Positions 55,931 through 62,553 of a stretch of DNA of 64,000 nucleotides are shown piece by piece. Location of the stretch: positions 62,001 to 126,000 of the forward strand of contig JBOGVZ010000046.1 of the NCBI GenBank assembly GCA_050692985.1, given 5' to 3'. Source of the stretch: JBOGVZ01 sp050692985 (lineage in GTDB: Bacteria; Actinomycetota; UBA4738; CALAEC01). Each line of letters opens with the position of its first letter. Within the stretch, counting starts at the first letter, position 1. The notes beneath the pieces were generated by a model, which made no database searches, was not told the origin of the DNA, and was given only the letters and a program-made list of their open reading frames with translations. A program made the position numbers and the translations under genes.

Positions 55931-56340
55931 GCGGGCGATTCGAGTTCCTGGAACACACCTCCGAGGTGGGGATCGAGGCCACCGGCGGCACCTGCGAGGA
56001 GGCCTTCGAGGCGGTCGGCCAGGGCGTGGCCACCCTGCTGGGCGCGTGGTTCCCGGGGGAGGGGACGACCCGGGCGGTCTCGGTCCGGTCCTCCGACCGG
56101 GAGGCGCTCCTGGCGGCGTGGGTGGATGAGCTGCTGTACCTGCACGAGGCCGAGGACCTGGTCTTCGGGGGGTTCCACCTGGATCGGGTCACCGACGGCG
56201 CCCTCGATGGCCGGGCCACGGCGGCTCCCGCAGCAGGCCATGCCCTGGAGGGCGTGGGGGTGAAGGCCGCCACCTACCACGGACTCCTGGTGGGCCGGCG
56301 TGATGGGGCGTGGGTGGCGCGGATCTTCGTGGACGTGTGA
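55927..56340 (+). CDS. Archease
   Basis: A 137-residue protein of the archease/SHS2 fold: FEFLEHTSEVGIEATGGTCE at the N-terminus (the family motif is close to DHTADvgi), LLAAWVDELLYLHEAEDLVF in the middle, and EGVGVKAATYHGLLV toward the end. Archease is a cofactor that lets the RNA ligase RtcB undergo multiple turnovers. It lies 62 bp before rtcB. The family's metal-binding Asp is Glu here (HTSE instead of HTAD). GTG start overlapping the preceding stop. Confidence 0.88.
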   Translation: MSGRFEFLEHTSEVGIEATGGTCEEAFEAVGQGVATLLGAWFPGEGTTRAVSVRSSDREALLAAWVDELLYLHEAEDLVFGGFHLDRVTDGALDGRATAAPAAGHALEGVGVKAATYHGLLVGRRDGAWVARIFVDV

Positions 56341-56402
56341 ACCGGAACCCTTCCGAGGCTGTCCGATCCCCGGGCGATAGACTGCCCGGGTAGGGAATCC
56401 CC

Positions 56403-57848
56403 ATGGACCTCGAACCCATCGAGCCGTTCGTCTGGCGCGTGCCCCTGGGAACGATCGACGGGATGCGGGTCCCGGGTGTGATCTTCGCCACGGAGGAGAT
56501 GGCCGCCAAGGCGGTGGAGGATCGGGCCGTGGAGCAGGTGGCGGGCGTGGCCACGCTTCCGGGGATCGTCCGGGCCTCGTACGCGATGCCCGACATCCAC
56601 TGGGGGTACGGGTTCCCCGTGGGAGGGGTGGCCGCCACGGATGCCGAGGCGGACGGGGTGATCTCGCCCGGCGGGGTGGGGTTCGACATCTCCTGCGGCG
56701 TTCGGCTGATCCGCTCGGAGCTCGAATGGGAGCGGGAGGTCCGGCCGCAGGTCGGCAACCTGGTGCACACGCTGGGCCTGCGGGTCCCCCGCGGTGTGGG
56801 AGGGAAGGGGAGGATGCGTCTCTCCCGGAGAGACATCACCGCCGTCCTTCGAGACGGTGTGGGGTTCCCCCTGTCGCGAGGGGTGGGCTGGGATGAGGAC
56901 TCGGAGTTCTGCGAGGACCACGGCGTCCTGGACGACGCCCGGCCCGACCACGTGTCCGACCGAGCCATGGACCGGGGCGCCCCGCAGCTCGGCAGCCTGG
57001 GGGCCGGGAACCACTTCCTGGAGGTCCAGGCCGTGGACGAGGTGTTCGACCAACGGGCCGCGAATGCCATGGGGCTGTTCGAAGGACAGGTGTGCGTGAT
57101 GCTCCATTCGGGGTCCCGCGGCCTGGGCCATCAGGTGTGCACGGACTTCCTCCGCGAGGTGGATCGGCTGATGGGCCCCCTGGGCATCACGGTGCCGGAC
57201 CGGCAGCTGGCCTGCGTCCCGGTCCGTCACGAGGCGGCCCAGCGCTACCTGGGGGCGATGTACGCTGCCGCGAACTTCGCCCGGGCGAACCGCCACGTCC
57301 TCACCGATGCCGTGCGGGAGTCGTTCGAGGCGGTCTTCGGGCGGGCGGCCCGGGAGATGGGGCTGCACCTCGTCTACGACGTGGCCCACAATCTGGCCAA
57401 GCTTGAGGAGCACGAGGTGGACGGGCGGGCCCGGGAGCTGTGCGTCCATCGCAAGGGGGCCACCAGGGCGTTCGGCCCCGGACACGCGGAGCTCCCCGAG
57501 CGGTACCGCGCCGTGGGGCAGCCGGTGATCATCCCGGGCAGCATGGGCTCGGCCTCCTACGTGCTGGTGGGAACGGCCGAGGCCGCCGCCCGGTCGTTCT
57601 CCTCGACGTGCCACGGGGCCGGGCGGGCCATGAGCCGGACCAAGGCCAAGAAGGTGATGAGCGGCCCGGAGTTGAAGAAGAAGCTGGAAGACGAGGGGAT
57701 CCTGGTAGCAGCTTCCCAGTGGAAGTTGCTTGCCGAGGAGGCTCCGTACGCGTACAAAGACGTATCTGACGTCGTCGACGCCTGTGAGGGAGCGGGACTG
57801 TCCCGCAAGGTGGCCCGGCTCCGGCCCGTCGGCGTGGTGAAGGGATAG
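56403..57848 (+). CDS. rtcB: tRNA-splicing/RNA repair ligase RtcB
   Basis: A 481-residue GTP-dependent ligase joining 2',3'-cyclic phosphate (or 3'-phosphate) and 5'-hydroxyl RNA ends. Metal and active-site motifs are complete: DIHWGYGFPVGGVAA, ISPGGVGFDISCGVRL (Cys ligand), LGAGNHFLEVQ, HSGSRGLGHQV, and the guanylylated His in STCHGAGRAMSR. It pairs with the archease gene upstream. TAGACT at 56378-56383 may be an additional promoter. Length is typical for the family. Confidence 0.96.
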   Translation: MDLEPIEPFVWRVPLGTIDGMRVPGVIFATEEMAAKAVEDRAVEQVAGVATLPGIVRASYAMPDIHWGYGFPVGGVAATDAEADGVISPGGVGFDISCGVRLIRSELEWEREVRPQVGNLVHTLGLRVPRGVGGKGRMRLSRRDITAVLRDGVGFPLSRGVGWDEDSEFCEDHGVLDDARPDHVSDRAMDRGAPQLGSLGAGNHFLEVQAVDEVFDQRAANAMGLFEGQVCVMLHSGSRGLGHQVCTDFLREVDRLMGPLGITVPDRQLACVPVRHEAAQRYLGAMYAAANFARANRHVLTDAVRESFEAVFGRAAREMGLHLVYDVAHNLAKLEEHEVDGRARELCVHRKGATRAFGPGHAELPERYRAVGQPVIIPGSMGSASYVLVGTAEAAARSFSSTCHGAGRAMSRTKAKKVMSGPELKKKLEDEGILVAASQWKLLAEEAPYAYKDVSDVVDACEGAGLSRKVARLRPVGVVKG

Positions 57849-57851
57849 CCC

Positions 57852-58262
57852 ATGGCGACGATCGAGACGGCCACGCGCACGACCCCGGCGCCTCGGCGAT
57901 CGGGGCCCCGGCGGGTCCGGGTGGTGATCCGCCGGGTGAACCCGTGGTCGGTCCTGAAGTTCTCGCTGCTGTTCTACTTCTGCGTGATGCTCGTGGTCCT
58001 GCTGGGGCTGGTGATCCTGTACGCGATCCTCTCGTCGCTGGGGATCCTGGAGGCTCTGGAGAACCTGGCCGGCACGTTGGCCCTCGGCGACCAGGCCGGG
58101 AACTTCGAGATCAACGGCGGGTACCTGTTCCGCATGTCGTTCTTCATCGGGCTGGTCTCCACCGCGCTGTGGGCCGCCCTGACCGTGTTCCTGGCCTTCC
58201 TGTACAACCTCATCGCCGACCTGGTCGGGGGCATCGAGGTCACACTGTCCGAGCGCCGCTGA
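57852..58262 (+). CDS. DUF3566 membrane protein (Rv0007-type)
   Basis: A 136-residue protein: a polar, Arg-rich N-terminus ending RRVRVVIRRVNPWSVLKFSL, two transmembrane helices (about 36-62 and 95-120) and a conserved end FLYNLIADLVGGIEVTL. This is the DUF3566 family, found after gyrA in actinobacteria (Rv0007 in M. tuberculosis). Here the two-component and rtcB genes are inserted between gyrA and it. Its function is unknown; tRNA-Ile follows, as expected. Confidence 0.9.
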   Translation: MATIETATRTTPAPRRSGPRRVRVVIRRVNPWSVLKFSLLFYFCVMLVVLLGLVILYAILSSLGILEALENLAGTLALGDQAGNFEINGGYLFRMSFFIGLVSTALWAALTVFLAFLYNLIADLVGGIEVTLSERR

Positions 58263-58314
58263 CTGCGACGCGGCCGACGGCCTCCCGGCCGGTCCCGCCG
58301 GTGCCGACGCTCCG

Positions 58315-58344
58315 TTGACGGCTTCCATCACCTGCGGGTACGCT
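58315..58344 (+). promoter_or_regulatory. tRNA-Ile promoter
   Basis: TTGACG (58315-58320) and TACGCT (58339-58344), separated by 18 bp, lie 21 bp before the tRNA. Confidence 0.6.
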
Positions 58345-58365
58345 GGCCGAGGGCTCGGGTGCCGG

Positions 58366-58439
<74 letters not shown>

Positions 58440-58468
58440 CGACGCGGCAACGCGGAAAGGAGAGCAGG

Positions 58469-58618
58469 ATGGCGGAGGGCAAGGGCAAGAAGAAGTGGTG
58501 GTTCTTCGGAGCCATCATCGCGGCCGTGGCGGCCTTCTTCGCGATCTTCCGCCGCCGCCGCAGCCAGGGGATCGAGGAGAGCGAGTGGCAGGAGCTGCCG
58601 CCCCCCGAGGGCTCCTAG
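58469..58618 (+). CDS. Small single-pass membrane protein after tRNA-Ile (DLW-39-like?)
   Basis: A 49-residue protein: MAEGKGKKKWWFFGAIIAAV, then AAFFAIFRRRRSQGIEESEW and QELPPPEGS. It has one transmembrane helix flanked by Lys- and Arg-rich ends and an acidic tail. The ATG is preceded by AAAGGAGAGCAGG, a strong ribosome binding site, and a terminator follows. The layout (short, Arg after the helix, acidic-Trp motif SEWQEL) recalls the small actinobacterial DLW-39 proteins, whose motif is D-L-W; the match is only suggestive. It probably shares the tRNA-Ile transcript (30 bp apart). Confidence 0.7.
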   Translation: MAEGKGKKKWWFFGAIIAAVAAFFAIFRRRRSQGIEESEWQELPPPEGS

Positions 58619-58641
58619 CCTCCGGCTGACGATCTCCCACG

Positions 58642-58666
58642 GGAAGCCGCCCTCGAGGCGGCTTCC
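58642..58666 (+). terminator. Rho-independent-type terminator
   Basis: GGAAGCCGCC (58642-58651), loop CTCGA, GGCGGCTTCC (58657-58666): a perfect 10-bp stem followed by GGCGTTTCGG. It ends the tRNA-Ile/small protein unit. Confidence 0.7.
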
Positions 58667-58734
58667 GGCGTTTCGGCCCCATCCCGGGGAACCTCCCGCT
58701 GCGGCCCGGTGTAGTCAGGAGCGAGAGCCGGTCC

Positions 58735-59319
58735 GTGGAGGGCCCACCACTGGACGACGCTGAACTCGTAGAACGGGCGAAGCGTGGAGAGGTCGCCGCC
58801 TTCGAGGAGCTCGTCCGCGGGTACCAGGCGATGGCCGTCCGGACCGCCTACCTGGTCACCGGGGAAACCGGCGACGCCGAGGACGCCGCACAGAACGCGT
58901 TCCTCAAGGCGTACGCCGCTCTGGCCCGGTTCGATCCCGGACGGCCGTTCCGGCCCTGGTTGCTGAGGATCGTGGTGAACGAGGCGAAGAACCGGCGGCG
59001 GTGGCGGAGGAGACACCCGGAGCTGGAGCTCGACGACGTCCACGCGCCCCCAGCGGCGGCCCCGTCCCTGGAGGATCGGGCCGAGGCCCAGGAGCGGCGC
59101 GCGGTCCTGCTGCGGGCGGTGAACGGCCTTCGGGAGGGCGACCGGCTGGCGATCGCGTACCGCTTCTTCCTGGAGCTGTCGGAGGCGGAGATGGCCGAGG
59201 CCTTGGGGGTGGCCCGGGGGACGGTGAAGTCGCGGCTGTCCCGGGCCCTGGGCAGGCTGCGGGCGGCGCTCGTGCGAGAGGGGATCCCGGTGGCGGAGGC
59301 GGAAGCGGTCCATGAGTGA
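58735..59319 (+). CDS. ECF RNA polymerase sigma factor
   Basis: A 194-residue ECF sigma factor. Region 2 at about 20-85 has FEELVRGYQAMAVRTAYLVT and DAEDAAQNAFLKAYAALARF; region 4 at about 130-180 has EAEMAEALGVARGTVKSRLS. It is cotranscribed with a membrane protein that overlaps its end by 8 bp and is a likely anti-sigma factor. GGAAC at 58688-58692 and GTAGTC at 58711-58716 upstream resemble an ECF-type promoter and may be autoregulatory, though the match is weak. GTG start. Confidence 0.9.
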   Translation: MEGPPLDDAELVERAKRGEVAAFEELVRGYQAMAVRTAYLVTGETGDAEDAAQNAFLKAYAALARFDPGRPFRPWLLRIVVNEAKNRRRWRRRHPELELDDVHAPPAAAPSLEDRAEAQERRAVLLRAVNGLREGDRLAIAYRFFLELSEAEMAEALGVARGTVKSRLSRALGRLRAALVREGIPVAEAEAVHE

Positions 59320-60088
59320 GCTGCGAGTGGAAGCGGCCCTCTCCGATTTGGGGCGGCACCTGCGCTACCCGACCACGCCCGACCTGGCCGGGGCGGTTCG
59401 GGCCCGGCTGGAACGAGGCCCGGCGGCGGTGGTCCCGACGCGGCGGGCGCGGAGGCTGGTGCTGGTGGCGGCGGCCGTCACGGCCCTCTTGGTCGGCGGG
59501 CTGGCCGCGCTCTCTCCGGCGGTCCGTGCCGCGCTCCTGAGGGTGTTCACGCTGCCGGGGGTGCGGATCGAGTTCGGCGACGTGGCGCCGCCGGCCGAGC
59601 ACCGGCCGTTGGGCCACGGCCTCGACCTCGGCCGGCGGGTCACGCTCGAGGAGGCCGCGGCCTCCGCGACCTTCCCGATCCGCGTCCCCGAAGCCCTCGG
59701 CCCCCCGCAGGAGGTCTACGTCGATGTCACCGCAGGGCCGGCACGGGTCTCGTTGGTGTGGGGCCAGGGCCCCGGGCTTCCCCGGGCAACCTCAACCGGG
59801 ACCGGTGCCCTGCTGAGCGAGTTCCGGGCCACGTCGGAGGATCAGCTCATCAAGAAGCTGGTCGAGACCGGCATCCCGGTCGAAGTCGTGGAGGTGGACG
59901 GCAATCCCGGCTACTGGGTCGAGGGCCCCCACGGGTTGATCGTCCTCGACGAACGCGGCCGCCCGGTGGAGGACTCCGCCCGGCTGGCTGGGAACACCCT
60001 CCTGTGGTCGGCCGATGGGGTGACCTACCGCCTGGAGACGGCGCTCGATGCGGGGGCCGCGCTCCGGATCGCCGGATCGCTCCGGTAG
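59312..60088 (+). CDS. Putative anti-sigma factor (membrane-anchored, no zinc finger)
   Basis: A 258-residue protein: a 45-residue cytoplasmic N-terminus (LSDLGRHLRYPTTPDLAGAV, RARLERG), one transmembrane helix (about 50-70, LVLVAAAVTALLVGGLAAL), and a large outer domain (VTLEEAAASATFPIRVPEAL, DGNPGYWVEGPHGLIVLDER) like the DUF4367-type domains of some anti-sigma factors. It overlaps the sigma gene by 8 bp. No HxxxCxxC zinc motif is present, so the sigma-binding mode differs from RsmA. The assignment rests on context and topology. Confidence 0.7.
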   Translation: MSELRVEAALSDLGRHLRYPTTPDLAGAVRARLERGPAAVVPTRRARRLVLVAAAVTALLVGGLAALSPAVRAALLRVFTLPGVRIEFGDVAPPAEHRPLGHGLDLGRRVTLEEAAASATFPIRVPEALGPPQEVYVDVTAGPARVSLVWGQGPGLPRATSTGTGALLSEFRATSEDQLIKKLVETGIPVEVVEVDGNPGYWVEGPHGLIVLDERGRPVEDSARLAGNTLLWSADGVTYRLETALDAGAALRIAGSLR

Positions 60089-60157
60089 GGGAACCGCCCT
60101 CCGCCCGGTGGTGTACAGCAGTGGTACGCCTAGGAAGGGAGCCCCGGCCCGCACGCC

Positions 60158-60502
60158 GTGCAGGGCGTGGCGATGTCGTTCGGGCGCGCGAACCCGGAGG
60201 TTGCTGCGGGAGCGAACGTCTCATACGTGTTCGGCACCGAGGAGGTCTTCCCGTACTTCTGCGCCTACCACCCGGGCATGGTGGGGGCGGTGGTGGTGGG
60301 GGAGGGAACCCTCCGCCCAGCCGACGCGGCCGGAGCCAGCGAGCCGGCCGGCGGCGGCACCTCGGTGGAGCGGGCCGCCTCCAGGGGTACGCAGGCCGGG
60401 GCCGGCCCGGCGATCACCGCCGTGGCGGTCGGGGCGGCGGCGGGCGGAGGCCTGTTCGGCCTCGCGGCGCTGCGGCGCCGCAGGAACGGACGGGTGGTGT
60501 GA
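60158..60502 (+). pseudogene. Cupredoxin-family protein, 5'-truncated remnant
   Basis: The frame contains VFPYFCAYHPGMVGAVVVGE, the C-terminal copper-binding loop of plastocyanin-like proteins (Cys, His and Met ligands). It then has a Gly/Ala/Ser-rich linker and a C-terminal transmembrane helix with RRRRNG. The first copper His would lie in PHAVQG just before the GTG at 60158, but the frame upstream hits TAG at 60131 and the N-terminal beta strands are missing. One extra G near 60145 would join PHAV to another frame but still leaves no cupredoxin N-terminus. It is probably a decayed electron-transfer or copper protein. Confidence 0.55.
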
Positions 60503-60505
60503 CCG

Positions 60506-61942
60506 CTACGGTGTCGGGGTGAGGGTGGGGCCGGGGGTCGGCTCCACGGGCTCCCTGGCAAGCTGGCGGTCGACCGTGAGGCTGCCGGTCCTGGGGTCGA
60601 GCTCGATCCGGTCGTAGGCGATGAGCTCGGGGGGAGAACCCTCCAGGTACAGGATCTGGGCGCCCAGGGGGACCGACCGGTCCGCCGTGAACGTGTCCAG
60701 GCCCCCGCCGCCGGTGGTGCCCACGCGGAGGAACAGCGTTCCCAGGTCCTCGGAGTCCGAGAAATCGTGGAAGTGGCCGCTGAGGACGACCGGCACCAGC
60801 CCCGCCGAGGCCTGGGCCATCCGGCCGTCGTGGACGGCCAGGATGTCGGGAGGCTCGGGCAGCGCCACCAGCCGTTCCGCCAGGGCGTCACCGGCCTCCG
60901 CCACCGCGGCCTCGATCTCGTCGTGCTCCTGGGTGGCCTCCGGGTCGGGCGTGAACAGGGGGTGCGGAGCCCCATAGATCGTGAGGCCGGCCACCTCCAC
61001 CGCCTCGTTCTCCAGCACCACGGCGTCCTCGAAGCCGGCGATGCGTGCCCCGATCGAGGGGGGGTCGTGGTTCCCCCGCACGAAGAGGTAGGGAACGTGG
61101 AAGCCCCGGATCCGCGACAGGATGGCCTGCTCGAGCGGGGTGCCGAACGAGGTGATGTCGCCGGTGTCGATGATGGCGTCCACGTCGAACGAGGTGGCCA
61201 GCCGCTGGGCGAAGTCCATGCCGATCGGTGAGGCGTGGACGTCGGAGATGTGCAGGATGGCGATGGCGTCCTCGGTGCTCCGCCGCTCGGCGATCACGTT
61301 GGCGTACGCCCCCAGCGCGCTCTCGGTGATGCGGCCGAGCTCGGCCCGGAAGTCCTCGATGCGGTCGGTGGCCTGCCGGATCGGGCCCACCAGCCCGGGG
61401 GCCAGCCGGAGGGATCCGGTGAAGGTGGGCTCCAGGAACGCGGATGGCCGGTAGGTGGCCCAGGCCAGCCCGCCCGCCGACACCAGCACCACCACGCTTC
61501 CCACGGCCGCCGCCAGGGCCGTCCGCCACCGGTGCCGGAACACCACCAGGGCCGTGACCGAGGACGCCACCAGGCCGATGGCGGCCAGCCGCCACACGTG
61601 GACCCGCAGGGCCCGGAACGCCTCGCGCTCCACGGTGGCGGCCAGCCCCCGGACCCCCACGGCCCGCAGGGCTTCGGTGACCCCGTCGGGATCCACGGCC
61701 TCCAGGGTGGCCGTGAAGTGGATGGGGCTGGTGTGGCTGTCCGCCCGCAGCCTGCCCAGGGGCGGAAGCGAGATCTCCGTGACCGAGGCCCCGGGCCGCA
61801 TGTAGTACTGGACGTCGAACGGTCCCAGCTGGTAGTTGGCCCGACCGAGGATCAGGAACGCGAGCCAGGCGCCGCCGAGGCCCACCCCGACGGCCCCCAG
61901 GACCCGGAGCGCTCGCCGGGCGAAGCCAGTCCACCGCGCCAC
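60506..61942 (-). CDS. Membrane-bound metallophosphoesterase
   Basis: A 478-residue protein. The N-terminal half has helices at about 12-32, 116-135 and 142-162 and a periplasm-like segment between. The C-terminal half is a calcineurin-like phosphoesterase domain with all metal motifs: ILHISDVHASPIG, IDTGDITSFG, VRGNHDPPSIG and VVLSGHFHDFSDS. The substrate is unknown. GTG at 61942 is fixed by TAGAGT 6 nt upstream. The downstream end converges on the cupredoxin remnant with 3 bp between stops. Confidence 0.88.
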   Translation of the reverse strand: MARWTGFARRALRVLGAVGVGLGGAWLAFLILGRANYQLGPFDVQYYMRPGASVTEISLPPLGRLRADSHTSPIHFTATLEAVDPDGVTEALRAVGVRGLAATVEREAFRALRVHVWRLAAIGLVASSVTALVVFRHRWRTALAAAVGSVVVLVSAGGLAWATYRPSAFLEPTFTGSLRLAPGLVGPIRQATDRIEDFRAELGRITESALGAYANVIAERRSTEDAIAILHISDVHASPIGMDFAQRLATSFDVDAIIDTGDITSFGTPLEQAILSRIRGFHVPYLFVRGNHDPPSIGARIAGFEDAVVLENEAVEVAGLTIYGAPHPLFTPDPEATQEHDEIEAAVAEAGDALAERLVALPEPPDILAVHDGRMAQASAGLVPVVLSGHFHDFSDSEDLGTLFLRVGTTGGGGLDTFTADRSVPLGAQILYLEGSPPELIAYDRIELDPRTGSLTVDRQLAREPVEPTPGPTLTPTP

Positions 61943-61948
61943 ACGGCC

Positions 61949-61954
61949 ACTCTA
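61949..61954 (-). promoter_or_regulatory. -10 box (TAGAGT) of leaderless metallophosphoesterase promoter
   Basis: On the minus strand TAGAGT ends 6 nt before GTG 61942. Its first three bases are the probable stop codon (TAG) of the upstream membrane protein. Confidence 0.5.
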
Positions 61955-62420
61955 CCGAGGACCGCCGCCGAGCCCGCCGCCACCCCCGCCCCGGGATGGC
62001 CCCCCGCCGGAACCACCGGGGCCCGCGCGGTCCCCTCCCGGATGCGACGAACCACCAGCCAGGCCCCGGCCGCACCGACCGGGAGGGAGATGGCCAGCGC
62101 GGCCCACACGTATGCTGGGACCGGCAGGAAGAACACCCGAAGGAGGAACGCGACCAGGCCGGACCACACGGCCAGGCCCGTCCCCAGGAACACCAGGACC
62201 ACGGCGCCCTGACGCCACCCCAGTCGGCGCTCGTGCAGGGCGTCGAGGCCCCCGATCCCCCCGGCCAGCAGGACGAACGCGGCCCAGGCCACTGGACCCC
62301 GGGCGCTGGACGCCTCGAAGGCGGCCAGCCCTCCCACCACGAGCACGATGGCCACCGTCCGGATCCGGCCCGGCTCGGCTACGCGCAGGGCCATCTGGAG
62401 CCGCTTCCCCCGCCGGTCAT
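61952..62420 (-). CDS. Four-helix membrane protein, reading frame probably disturbed twice
   Basis: The central part is clearly coding: RTVAIVLVVGGLAAFEASSA, VAWAAFVLLAGGIGGLDAL, GAVVLVFLGTGLAVWSGLVA and YVWAALAISLPVGAAGAWLV are four membrane helices. As sequenced, that frame is open from 62472 to 61852, overlapping the next gene by 91 bp. But a strong AAGGAGG followed by ATG (62420) is in another frame, and a Gly-rich end (SGGGPSRGGGGGGLGGG, stop at 61952) is in the third. Adding one G in GGGGG near 62410 and one in GGGG near 62020 would give a single frame 62420-61952. Function unknown. Confidence 0.5.
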
Positions 62421-62480
62421 GCCCTCCTTCTTGCTCAGGTGGGCGCCGGCCCAAACATCCGCGGCCTATCATGAAGGGGC

Positions 62481-62553
62481 GGGGATGTAGCTCAGTCGGT
62501 AGAGCGCCTGGTTTGCAACCAGGAGGTCGCCGGTTCGAATCCGGTCATCTCCA
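62481..62553 (+). tRNA. tRNA-Ala (TGC anticodon)
   Basis: 73 nt with acceptor GGGGATG/CATCTCC (one G-T pair), D arm AGCTCAGTCGGTAGAGC, anticodon stem-loop CCTGGTTTGCAACCAGG with anticodon TGC, and T arm GCCGG-TTCGAAT-CCGGT. No CCA is encoded. Its 3' half overlaps, on the other strand, the end of the recombinase reading frame, marking it as the probable integration site. Confidence 0.95.

Noticed and set aside
62492..62553. C-terminal EMTGFEPATSWLQTRR of the recombinase as a functional domain
   Set aside because: It is the translated reverse complement of the tRNA-Ala gene, a known artefact at tRNA-integrated elements.
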